Shown here: positions 56,401-61,780 of the stretch, one piece after another
How positions within the stretch are numbered: position 1 is the stretch's first letter
Layout: every line of letters starts with the position of its first letter
Assembly: GCA_019155185.1 (NCBI GenBank)
Contig: CM032797.1
Span: 1,887,110-1,951,109, forward strand
DNA from: Beaufortia kweichowensis
Lineage: Eukaryota > Chordata > Actinopteri > Cypriniformes > Gastromyzontidae
Direction of reading: 5' to 3'
Length of the DNA stretch: 64,000 nucleotides
Notes under the pieces: model-generated
What the model was told of the DNA's origin: nothing
What the model saw: the letters and a program-made list of their open reading frames with translations, nothing else
The model's database searches: none
Made by a program: the position numbers and the translations under genes

Positions 56401-59400
56401 AAATGTTCCACTAACAATGTAAGAACAACGCTTTTATACTAGGGTTTTTATAATGTTGGTAAATGATATTTAATGTTTATTAAATGCTCTTTTAGAAACA
56501 TTTATTTAACGTTTAGAGAACGTTAAACAAAGTTCTGTGAACGTTCTTTGTTAGCTGGGAACCAGGCAAGGCTGTTTTCTTTAGCAGGGATGGGGAGGTG
56601 GGGTAAGTTGTATCACTTTTATTTCTCTAGGCAAGAAGAAACAGACAGAGTTAAAACTAATATGCCATTGTTTAGGGTTTTTAGAGTTTTTTTTATAGCC
56701 TTAAAACATTACTTGTGGTGCAACATCAATAAAAAAAATCATTGTCAATCTTTAGTCACACAATTTAAATGCTTTTATGCTTAGTGAATAAACTAACATG
56801 ACATAAATATTTGGATTTTGAAAAAAAAAACATTTTACCCTACTTCTAAGGCAGATGTTAGCTCACAACACTTTGGAACAGAGCTTAAACTTAGGAGTTA
56901 AATGTTACAATCACTTGTAACTCTTAAACTCAGAAACACTTGCGATCTACTTTATATTAAGTTGTACAATTGCTGTGGATTTGAATAAATTATTTACAAT
57001 CAAATGTTACATAAAATAACAATATTACATTTTAAAATGTTACTCTGCTATTATTGCTACATTACAGTCTAGATACAGTACAAATAATGATTTTAGTATA
57101 CAAGTACAGGTTTCGTTAAGGAATACTGTAAGATTACTTACTGTACGGCACACATTCGTACTGGACCTCAAGATACTTGTACGTCCCGGGACACGGATCT
57201 GGAAAGACATCTGATCCGGTGATGACAACACACTGTGTTCGATTGTTACACCTGAAAAACAAAGCAAGATTTAATTACATTCAGAGCGTAACTCTGCACA
57301 GTTAAAGCATAACAAAAACATACGTGTCAACACTAATGTTTCATGGCTCATGATAACACATTAGCACATTACAGTCATACTAATCATAATAAACATAACG
57401 CTCAATGACATAATATATATAATGTTTGCTTTATTATTATTATTTACATAACTGCGGAAAAGATACAAGAAGTATTATAATGTCAAGTAGCTTTAACACA
57501 AACATAAATCAGCCATGAATTACAGTGACAGTTAATGTAATGGACAGAAATTGTCAAGGTGAAATGTGGCCACACTTGAGCTATACGGTCGCCTGAGCAT
57601 TCAATCCTGTTCTGTATTGATTTTATAACTAAATTAGTATTGTTTGTACAGAACCAAATTAAACTGCTATTTGCCATTTGACATAATTGAAAGTGCAAAT
57701 TGAATGATGTATTTCTCTCTTCCTCAACTGCTATGAAAATCACAGAAAGAGAAGTTGACTAATGCGCATAGACTTTCTGCAGTGCAGGGGAAACTCATGT
57801 AAAATGATGGTTCAGAGAAACTGTATCAGATGTATAAACAAAAGCATAATACCACTGTCAAAAAATGCTGGAATAATACATACGGTTATACATATCAATA
57901 CTTCTATAACTTTTTACTTTTACAAATACTCTTAAGTAGCAAACACAACTTATATCAGTAATTGTAAATTCAAAGTGCTCCTGTATCCTGTACAGAAAGT
58001 AAATTATAAATTAGAGTAGGACTGTAATTAACACATTGATCACATGTAGCTCAATTCAAAGTGCACATCAAAATGCAACATACACAACAAACTGTATGCA
58101 AAATGTTATAAAATTAAATATTATAAAATAAACGTTTGCATGAAAGCTTTTAAACTGTTTAAAAGCAGCTGAACAAGTTACCAAACCACAAACTAAGTTT
58201 GATTTGTAAATTCATATTTCATATATACATTTCACCTTTCAATTGCGTTTCATTTAATGCCTAATTCAAGTAAATACTGTATGCTTGTTTTTAAAAAATG
58301 TGACAGCACTACTAAAAGTGTCCAGTGCACAGCAAAAAAACGGAATAATTATAACATTCTCTGTTAATTTTATTATATTACATTTATTGTATTATTGTTT
58401 TATCAATTTTATATTTCAGGCATAATTTTGGATAATAAATTCCACATTTTAAAATGGTTTTGCCACATGAAAATGATATGCTTTACAATAAAAGTAATAC
58501 TTTACAGGACTAATATGTGTAAGAGATTTACATTTTAAAATGGGTATTTTCTTGCAATTCTCCAGACACCAGTGCAATATGCATTCTTTTGTTGACTCTC
58601 TCAGCAGAATAAATCACCCATAAAGAAGTGAATAAACAGCACTTGTGTTTTACGACTGGGAAAACTTCCTCTATTCTTTCAGGTGACCTTTACCATAAAG
58701 ACAGTTAACTGTCTGAATGAAAATGCGGATGGTTTGTGTAGCCCGAGCCTGTGTATGTGCGTCAAGTAAATAATGGATGAAATTAGCGAAACTTCAATCA
58801 AGCTTCTTATATGCACAGGAATTGGTGGCAAACAGACATCCTTTGGCATGAGAGGGAGAGAACAAGTAAACTGGGCCTCTCAGCAATTCACAGAAAGTAA
58901 TAAATATTTTAGAAGGTGGAAACCAAAGTCAGTAAACTTAGTGATGGAAGTTTTGAAAAGGCATTCACAGACATTTTCTCTTAAGAGTTCTTTATTTTTT
59001 ACTTATTTATTTGCTCATGTGGACAAACTGCACCAAAGCAAGTAAACCAATGCTGCTTCTGGATCTAATCCATCCAAACATTTCTTTAAGGACAACTCAA
59101 CATTATTTACAACCCGTCTTACATTCGCCAGCAAAGTCATCTTCAAGTAAAACCCTATAGCCAACAAGAAAAACACTTTGAATAGCACTTTATCCATCAG
59201 TAAATGACTGGACCGTGAAAAGTGGGCGTTCCATACTAAAACGAACCCATATGGTTGGAGGGGCGAGGTTAAAAAAGGGAGATTCAAGTTGCTTGTTTTG
59301 TGCAAGCATAACATTTATGCACCAGGCTTCACACCTTACCACAATAAGGTTTAAAATATCAGGTTAAAAAAACATATTTATATACAGTAGAATAGAAGAA

Positions 59401-61780
59401 ATGGATAACTATTTAATTTGAATCCTGGTAAGCTGTGTTACTACCCGCTACCAATATTGTTCCAATGTCCAAAGTTTTTAATACTAGTGACATATTATCA
59501 TTAATAACACATTTAATTCAAAGAGTTCTTCAAATTAAGCCCTGAGAATAAAAAATACATCTCTCTTAAGATGTTTTATTTTGACTTAAACCCTTTTTAC
59601 GACCTTGCCCAACCCACAGATTTGTATCCATCAAGTGTGTTAATCTTTAGTCCTTGATACGATCTCCATCTCATAACACTTTTGTCAATTGCATCTTCCT
59701 TGCATCATGTTTTTACCACAGTGTGGGACTGTATTCACACCACGCTCGCATATCCCACACGACAGCTTGGCTTTGGGCTAACCGGGAGCCCCAGAAAGAA
59801 AATATTAATTAAGAAAAAAGAAATTTCATTACTTTTTGCCCAGGGCCATAACTGCAAGTTATCCTGACAGGGAATATAAAACACAAACCCCTAAAGCATT
59901 TCCTCTTTTAAAACCCCCAGCACTGAATAAGACTTAAAGATTTTCCTCTCTGCCATGTTTCCTTGTACAGGAAAAAGAGAGTACACGGTAAGACGTCACA
60001 TCAGCCAATCACCACGAGGAAAGCTGCGCTAATTTGCATGCAGAGGCAAACCGGCACTCTGTATTATCGTCATTCAACCGTCAGAGGTTTAACCTTGACT
60101 CGGGCAATGTTAGTCATTCAGTCGCTTGAGTTAACCGGCAGAAGCAGAAACAAATGAGCGAAACTGCATTAATGTTTATTAATTTGTTTAATAATTTGCC
60201 CTTACTAGTTATTGAATAACTCCTTATGTCAACATTGAAAAACATTTTACCGTGTCATTTGAGGGTAAACAGACCAGTTTGATATTTCTTTTTTTCTTTA
60301 AAAACAATTATTCCACTGTAGAAAAAGAATCCAAACGCTTTTTCTAATGTGGATTTATTGGTAATAATTAACCCTTACTAAAGAAAAACCCAAACTGTTA
60401 TAATTTTGTCTAAAGATTTCAATAATCCATTATTGCTGCAATATTAAATAAAACTTTTAGCGAAACTTTTAATTACTGCCTCACAAAGTGCATCAGGCTA
60501 AAATAATTCAAACACTTTGCATAAAGAAGATTTCATTTTTAAAATCTTTAAAGCTGCAGTGTATATATTCTGCACCACCAGTGGCATGACAGCATTTTTT
60601 TCACAATCAATAGTCCTAAAACATTAATTCTACAGTCCTGCACTTTAGCATCTTGTCCTTCGCCGGCCGTTCAGCTAATAACAGAATAGCAGATCATAGT
60701 GGAAGAATGCAGGCTTTAAAACACCTCATAAAATGCTAAAGTCAGATTCACAGGCATCTGAGTCAAGTCAAAAATAGGGCCTGCACGATGGAGGCTGGAG
60801 TTTCGCCACACATCAATGTGGTTGAAGATGGTTGGGTTTATGAAATGTTAATATCTGGATGGCTTTTGATGTCACAGCACCATCACAGCAGCGCAACGAG
60901 GAGTCCCCGGTCTTTGCGTGTATGTGTGCGTTTACACACTCTGGCATACGCACAAGAATGTCTTGAGAGAGCCGGCGCAGGCACAAGTGTCACTAATATA
61001 AATGGTATGAGAAGCGAGCATTACTCAGGGCTGCAGCTCCATGCCAGCGCTGCCATTTCAGCATAGCTTTTCAAAAACATACGGGCCGCTCGCAAGGAAG
61101 GGAAAGGGAATTAAACTCTGCGTAGTCTATGAATTTAGAGGCTGGTAACAAACAGCCGGTATAAAGCAATGCATATTGCAGTTCTATTAGGGAGAAGGTG
61201 TTTAGTTTTTTCCTCAAATCCCAAAGCAATTTGTCATACGTGGACAAACACACAGAAAAGAACCTTCATAAATTAGTGCTTATGTCAAACCCTAATTAGG
61301 TTTCGACAAATTAGTTTTAAAGTGGACTAAATAGGGCTTGGAAATACAAGTGGTGTCTATTTATAAAGACCCCTAATTTTTCCTCTGGAGGAACTTGATG
61401 TAGTATCGGCACATAAAATTTTTTTGATTACTCTAAAGTCATTGGCGCAAAAACAACCAAACAGAATAAATTTGCTCAAAATAATTCTGTTTCGAGACCA
61501 TATCGGAAGCAAGGAAATAGGGTTCGCATTTGGACTACGACCAATGCTTGGCACATGGCCCTTTACCTTTGAGATATGATTTTGTAGGCGTCAGGGAGGT
61601 AGCAGTTAATGTTTTCCATCTGGAACGGGTCAGCGTCGCAAATCTTGTCGTCTGTGCGGCCGTAGTTGGCGGTTTCTATCATGATGACATCACTCCCTGG
61701 GCAGCGGAGATCGATGGGGTAGCCCTCGCATGACAGCTCTCTCCGCACCAGGCCAAATGGTAAAGCTGCCCGACTGAAAG
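10761..61780 (-). CDS. adgrl2: Latrophilin-2-like adhesion GPCR gene (5'-partial), exons joined below
   Basis: This is an adhesion G-protein-coupled receptor of neuronal and other cell surfaces. Family members bind teneurins and FLRTs through the lectin and olfactomedin domains and signal through a tethered agonist released at the GPS. Twenty coding exons (plus one optional 15-nt exon) give 4,433 nt, about 1,477 residues, with all phases agreeing and no internal stop; mammalian ADGRL2 has a similar length. The domain order is SUEL lectin (about 1-109), olfactomedin (about 109-375), Ser/Thr/Pro linker, HRM, GAIN/GPS (to about 800), 7TM (about 815-1065) and cytoplasmic tail to 1477. ADGRL2 is preferred over ADGRL1 and ADGRL3 because of the FSRAALPFGLV start, the PGTLKAV.D..F.EAEQ.. 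and [23 protein letters not shown]..ILRY stretches, and the YLLTNPLLRP tail exon. Whether it is the a or b teleost copy cannot be told. The signal-peptide exon is missing because it lies upstream of the window. Residue numbers below count from the first residue encoded here. Confidence 0.95.
11642..15612. other. Intron before last coding exon
   Basis: This is a roughly 4-kb A+T-rich intron. It contains a short (AAAT)n stretch near 13455-13490. A 153-codon minus-strand frame at 13404-13865 has no recognisable domain and looks like chance. No exon was recognised. Confidence 0.7.
15613..15741 (-). CDS. adgrl2: adgrl2 symmetric tail exon (MTGNYLLTNPLLRP..)
   Basis: This 129-nt exon is phase 1 at both ends and encodes residues 1142-1184: MTGNYLLTNPLLRPHDTNNP, then YNNLLAETIVCNTPSPPAFH and SP. 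The same segment is present in mammalian ADGRL1 and ADGRL2 and is alternatively used in the family. The acceptor is ttattcaacag and the donor is CCCCAG|gtgctc. Skipping it would keep the frame. It does not stand out as an ORF. Confidence 0.92.
15742..17616. other. Intron, nothing recognised
   Basis: This intron lies between the symmetric tail exon and the SRIRRMW exon. No exon or repeat was identified with confidence. Confidence 0.6.
17617..17713 (-). CDS. adgrl2: adgrl2 exon: [14 protein letters not shown] tail segment
   Basis: This 97-nt exon encodes residues 1110-1141: [20 protein letters not shown], then SGDINSTSTLNQ. It is one of the best conserved parts of the latrophilin tail. It enters in phase 0 with acceptor cttgtttcag and leaves in phase 1 with donor CCAAG|gtgaca. 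Confidence 0.95.
17803..17876. repeat. Perfect 30-bp inverted repeat with 14-nt loop
   Basis: The left arm 17803-17832 and right arm 17847-17876 are exact reverse complements, around the loop 17833-17846. It lies in an adgrl2 intron about 90 nt upstream of the SRIRRMW exon in transcript order. It would form a strong RNA hairpin in the pre-mRNA. Confidence 0.95.
17961..18065. repeat. Degenerate three-copy tandem repeat, 33-38 bp units
   Basis: The core ttggttgtgtgata.caaat recurs at about 17974, 18007 and 18045, with related flanks. Confidence 0.85.
18740..18868 (-). CDS. adgrl2: adgrl2 exon: proximal cytoplasmic tail
   Basis: This 129-nt, 43-residue exon (1067-1109) is phase 0 at both ends. 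It encodes VRKEYSKCFRQSQCCGGLPS, then EGPHSANKTSASRSTARYSS and ATQ. The Cys pair is a likely palmitoylation site, as in other GPCR tails. The acceptor is catctttttag and the donor is ACACAG|gtacat. In mammals optional exons occur just after this exon; I did not recognise one in the intron here. Confidence 0.94.
19071..19285. mobile_element. MITE-like element with imperfect terminal inverted repeats
   Basis: The left end begins caaccta..., then tatttcacgaggtggctaat and acgaatttgtac. The right end, reversed, reads caacctgatcacatgggaat, then tattttacgaggtggctaat and gaattggtac. The arms surround an A+T-rich centre. It is a short non-autonomous DNA element inside an intron. Related fragments appear at 25150 and 44524. 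Confidence 0.7.
19455..19623 (-). CDS. adgrl2: adgrl2 exon: TM6 and TM7
   Basis: This exon encodes residues 1010-1066: [20 protein letters not shown] (TM6), LFFLNDSSILMAYLFTIFNT, then LQGMFIFIFHCLLQKK (TM7 and the start of helix 8). The acceptor is atcattttcag and the donor is AAGAAG|gtaact, phase 0. It is nearly identical to mammalian latrophilins. Confidence 0.96.
20668..20759 (-). CDS. adgrl2: adgrl2 exon: TM5 end and third intracellular loop
   Basis: This 92-nt exon encodes residues 980-1009: LNLIFLVVTMYKMVKHSTSM, then KPDSSRLENI and a split Arg. It matches the family segment LNIIFLVITLCKMVKHSN..KPDSSRLENI. It enters in phase 0 with acceptor tttcctgacag and leaves in phase 2 with donor ATACG|gtaaga. 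It is not visible as an ORF. Confidence 0.94.
20760..24932. other. 4.2-kb intron between TM5 exons
   Basis: This intron contains the SINE-like stretch at 24558-24690 and a short GA-rich run near 23080. Open frames at 23060-23390 show no protein features. No exon was recognised. Confidence 0.65.
24558..24690 (-). mobile_element. tRNA-derived SINE-like repeat
   Basis: Purine-rich sequence (gacaggacagtggagagaga) is followed by gggactcaaactcgggtctc. The reverse complement of that segment is a tRNA-like B-box region (GGTTTGAGTCCC-type: cccgagtttgagtcccagct). This organisation is typical of fish tRNA-derived SINEs. Confidence 0.5.
24933..24999 (-). CDS. adgrl2: adgrl2 exon: second extracellular loop and start of TM5
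   Basis: This 67-nt exon, too short for an ORF scan, encodes residues 957-979: the split Ala, then CWLRVDNHFIWSFIGPVTFV and IM. It supplies the loop-2 Cys that pairs with the TM3 Cys. The acceptor is gagagagaaga-type tctcttcag and the donor is ATTATG|gtaagt, phase 0. Confidence 0.94.
25150..25290. mobile_element. Fragment of the MITE-like family seen at 19071 and 44524
   Basis: It contains caagaatgaagctctagctc and acctaactgtcactggggcg followed by aaag. Both are close to stretches near 44599-44640. The ends are not recognisable. Confidence 0.5.
25606..25826 (-). CDS. adgrl2: adgrl2 exon: TM3 to TM4
   Basis: This exon encodes residues 884-956, starting ILCSVIAGVLHFFFLAAFAW, then MCLEGVQLFLMLVEVFESEF (TM3), SRRKYYY, and TM4 GYLFPTVVVGISAAIDYKSY. 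The extracellular Cys at the top of TM3 is present (ILC). It enters in phase 0 and leaves in phase 2 (AAAGC|gtaagt). The acceptor is ataatgatcag. Confidence 0.96.
25904..26113 (-). CDS. adgrl2: adgrl2 exon: TM1, first intracellular loop, TM2
   Basis: This exon encodes 70 residues (814-883), starting GEGSVHELLLTVITRMGIAV, followed by the TM1 segment SLVCLAISIFTFCFF. Next come the conserved loop RGLQSDRNTIHKN and TM2 LCINLFIAELLFLVGI. The acceptor is tcttttaaag and the donor is CCG|gtaagc, phase 0 both sides. An Arg (codon CGT, residue 828) stands where mammalian latrophilins 1-3 have Trp (VITWVGI). The segment after TM2, NMTEPP, also differs from the mammalian DKTKYA. Confidence 0.95.
26114..27576. 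other. Intron between GPS and TM1 exons
   Basis: Apart from the SINE fragment at 26290-26450 nothing was recognised. The 122-codon minus frame at 26481-26849 shows no domain features. Confidence 0.6.
26290..26450 (+). mobile_element. SINE fragment with conserved tail
   Basis: It includes ggaatcagacccatgacctt (a reversed B-box-like stretch) and ends agcactttggataaaagcat followed by ctgcttaatgacc. The last part is a good copy of the widespread teleost SINE/LINE tail. Confidence 0.6.
27577..27750 (-). CDS. adgrl2: adgrl2 exon: GPS cleavage site and tethered agonist
   Basis: This 174-nt exon encodes 58 residues (756-813), phase 0 at both ends. It contains NPNCSFWNYSERSMMGYWST, QGCKL, then CSCSHLTNFAILMAHREH. 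The GPS cysteines and Trp residues are present, and the autoproteolysis site HL|T falls at L800|T801. TNFAILMAHRE is the tethered agonist that activates the 7TM part after shedding. The acceptor is gatttattag and the donor is GCG|gtgagt. The catalytic residues are intact, so cleavage is expected. Confidence 0.96.
28360..28565 (-). CDS. adgrl2: adgrl2 exon: GAIN subdomain B
   Basis: This 206-nt exon encodes residues 687-755. It includes VAKLVFVLYKHLGNFLSTEN, then AINKESSRVF-like SINKESSRVFVSEPVIFTLE, ending EHLD. It enters in phase 1 and leaves in phase 0. The acceptor is tttactcaag and the donor is CTGGAC|gtaaga. It carries several N-glycosylation sequons, including NAT and NHT. Confidence 0.95.
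29078..29200 (-). CDS. adgrl2: adgrl2 exon: GAIN subdomain B, beta strands
   Basis: This 123-nt exon encodes residues 646-686 and is phase 1 at both ends. It reads LDVYVLSTDGNIQDFKFPQT, then SKRGAAIQLSASTVKLNSKN. The acceptor is cttcgctcag and the donor is AACG|gtgagc. It aligns with the LEVAVLSTEGQIQDFKFP segment of mammalian ADGRL2. Confidence 0.94.
29201..34433. other. 5.2-kb intron in the GAIN domain
   Basis: This intron contains the interspersed repeat at 33668-33740. No exon was recognised. Parts near 29640-29880 are less A+T-rich and could be regulatory, but this is a guess. Confidence 0.6.
33668..33740 (+). mobile_element. Common teleost interspersed repeat fragment
   Basis: The stretch tcaattcaattttatttgta, then tagcgctttctcacaa..atcaaagcatctttaca, matches a motif found very often in fish genomes. 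The element class is not assigned. Confidence 0.55.
34434..34617 (-). CDS. adgrl2: adgrl2 exon: GAIN domain (AIVDTVDNLLRPEAL..)
   Basis: This exon encodes residues 585-645, starting AIVDTVDNLLRPEALKSWED and including HAATMLLDTLEEGAFVLADN and the VRVPAENI end. It enters in phase 0 and leaves in phase 1. The acceptor is ccatggttacag and the donor is CATCA|gtgagt. It is very close to human ADGRL2 in this part of the GAIN fold. Confidence 0.95.
35120..35225 (+). mobile_element. 3' end of a non-LTR retrotransposon
   Basis: It ends with aaatttcctctgggggatca followed by ataaag, the typical 3' terminus of fish L2/CR1-like elements. The upstream part is too diverged to trace. Confidence 0.5.
36655..36866 (+). 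mobile_element. SINE-like repeat with conserved tail
   Basis: It has a degenerate tRNA-like head (gttgccggttcggtcccagg as a B-box-like site). Its 3' part, tactgtaaatcacttcacat then ccaaagtgtctgctaa, corresponds to the teleost tail motif. It is diverged and therefore old. Confidence 0.6.
38375..38441. repeat. (AT)n microsatellite
   Basis: About 33 uninterrupted AT dinucleotides. A minus-strand open frame reading alternating Ile-Tyr is an artefact of it. Confidence 0.97.
38961..39625. mobile_element. Non-autonomous DNA transposon remnant
   Basis: The left end tagctgtaagcagcgattct followed by cagggtccaagcac and the right end catgcttggacccctaaagc are inverted (ggtccaagca). This resembles an abundant cyprinid DNA-element family starting with a GCAGCGATT..GGGGTCCAAGCA end. 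The interior has no long frame. It ends about 120 nt from the donor of the 39-nt microexon. Confidence 0.55.
39748..39786 (-). CDS. adgrl2: adgrl2 39-nt microexon in the GAIN domain (RQKRERTCRAYMK)
   Basis: This 39-nt, 13-codon exon lies between the neighbouring GAIN exons and is phase 0 on both sides. It encodes RQKRERTCRAYMK, matching the family segment LQKREKTCRAYLK at exactly this place. The donor is AAG|gtatac. The acceptor ccaataaaag has a poor adjacent pyrimidine tract, but no other AG occurs for about 40 nt upstream and a T/C-rich stretch lies further back. That is consistent with a distant branch point. Without it the protein would lack a conserved Cys-bearing segment, so it is probably constitutive. 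Confidence 0.93.
41068..41253 (-). CDS. adgrl2: adgrl2 exon: GAIN subdomain A
   Basis: This exon encodes 62 residues (510-571), beginning IRSGENAANLANELARHTQG and containing YAGDVSSSVRLMEQLVDILD, then QELKPREKDSAGRSFNK. It is the helical GAIN subdomain A, phase 0 at both ends. The acceptor is ttcttccctcag. The donor AACAAG|gtggagt is a weak match to consensus. Reading stays open for a further 63 nt to a second possible donor at 41004 (see findings). The Lys end is chosen because the family joins ..SxNK directly to xQKRE.. Confidence 0.9.
41354..41457 (-). CDS. adgrl2: adgrl2 exon: hormone-receptor motif, second part
   Basis: This exon encodes residues 475-509. It contains FLCMAVDGTWNPKGPDLSNC followed by TSHWV, the conserved Trp and Cys core of the HRM, then VTQVAQK leading into the GAIN domain. 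The acceptor is ttattaccag and the donor is CAGAAG|gtgagt, phase 0. Human ADGRL2 carries nearly the same residues at this point. Confidence 0.95.
41953..42249 (-). CDS. adgrl2: adgrl2 exon: Ser/Thr/Pro linker and start of hormone-receptor motif
   Basis: This 297-nt exon encodes residues 376-474 and is phase 1 at both ends. The first two thirds are a mucin-like linker with runs such as TTPPVMTTTTAAV and VNVTTTPNP, probably O-glycosylated, and poorly conserved with mammals. The last third (RFCDGTERRGISWPQTHRG, then VERPCPKGTRG) is the start of the hormone-receptor motif. The acceptor is ctctcacag and the donor is CGAG|gtatgt. The exon is symmetric, but skipping it would delete half of the HRM. 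Confidence 0.93.
44524..44700. mobile_element. MITE-like fragment of the 19071 family
   Basis: It begins caacctgatctcacag (compare the right end of the 19071 element, reversed), then attttacgag, and later caagaatgaagttcacatct, cctagtcactggggtgaaag and gaattagccacc. The right terminus is lost. Confidence 0.55.
48561..48594. repeat. 14-bp perfect hairpin with 6-nt loop
   Basis: ttgggacttgaaaa, loop gaccac, then ttttcaagtcccaa. It is intronic. Confidence 0.9.
50067..50115 (+). mobile_element. SINE/LINE tail fragment
   Basis: ttttgtaagtcacattggat followed by aaacatgtctacaaaat is a diverged copy of the same tail motif as at 26410. Confidence 0.45.
52125..52436. repeat. Diverged direct repeat about 266 bp apart
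   Basis: aggttaatagggttacggtt then ataatagacggg (about 52134-52165) recurs as aggttaatagggttacggcc then ataatagatggg (about 52400-52431). Weaker similarity (tctaagcttctt versus tctaggcttctc) lies upstream of each. Confidence 0.75.
52759..53559 (-). CDS. adgrl2: adgrl2 exon: olfactomedin domain
   Basis: This is a single 801-nt exon for residues 109-375. It opens FICPGTLKAVGDPAFVFEAE, followed by the five-bladed olfactomedin propeller with [67 protein letters not shown] and YDKRSASNAFMVCGVL. It closes with [20 protein letters not shown]. The acceptor is a long T tract plus cag; the donor is GAAG|gtaaga, phase 1. Encoding nearly the whole olfactomedin domain in one exon is normal for latrophilins. 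It binds teneurin and FLRT partners across the synapse or cell contact. Confidence 0.97.
53560..57141. other. Intron region between lectin and olfactomedin exons
   Basis: This region contains the KVEQK microexon at 54901-54915. It also holds a small hairpin at 55705-55730 (11-bp arms, loop gtgg) and a low-complexity repeat with aacgtt-type motifs near 56400-56560 (gttctgtgaacgttctttgt), probably a mobile-element remnant. Confidence 0.6.
54901..54915 (-). CDS. adgrl2: adgrl2 optional 15-nt microexon encoding KVEQK
   Basis: Between the lectin and olfactomedin exons the minus strand reads aaaatag|15 nt|gtaaat. The 15 nt keep phase 1 on both sides and turn the junction VPY-I-FICPG into VPY-KVEQK-VFICPG. 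The same five-residue insert is known as an alternatively spliced segment of mammalian latrophilins at exactly this position, where it affects teneurin affinity. Sequence, phase and position all agree, so I regard it as a real cassette microexon. Its inclusion pattern cannot be read from DNA. Confidence 0.88.
57142..57251 (-). CDS. adgrl2: adgrl2 exon: SUEL lectin domain, second part
   Basis: This exon encodes residues 72-108, starting CNNRTQCVVITGSDVFPDPC and ending YECVPY. It completes the lectin fold with its conserved cysteines. The acceptor is tttttcag and the donor is TACA|gtaagtaa. It exits in phase 1 with a single A, which makes Ile (A+TT) when joined to the olfactomedin exon. Joined to the 15-nt microexon instead, the same A makes Lys (A+AA). 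Confidence 0.95.
57252..61566. other. 4.3-kb intron between the two lectin exons
   Basis: A+T-rich sequence. No exon or clear repeat was recognised. Confidence 0.65.
61567..61780 (-). CDS. adgrl2: adgrl2 exon: SUEL lectin domain, first part
   Basis: This exon encodes residues 1-71, plus the split Arg72. It starts with two bases completing a split Ala codon, then FSRAALPFGLVRRELSCEG and the galactose-lectin core with NYGRTDDKICD and CYLPDAYKI. The acceptor is ttttttag; a second AG 7 nt inside would break the frame. The donor is CAAAG|gtaaag, phase 2. The incoming phase 1 implies an upstream signal-peptide exon ending in G, which is not in the window. In the family this domain contributes to FLRT and teneurin binding with the olfactomedin domain. 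Confidence 0.95.

Noticed and set aside
61774..61775. Alternative acceptor ctttcag for the first lectin exon
   Set aside because: It would remove 7 nt and break the frame with the upstream phase-1 exon. The AG at 61781-61782 has the better pyrimidine tract.
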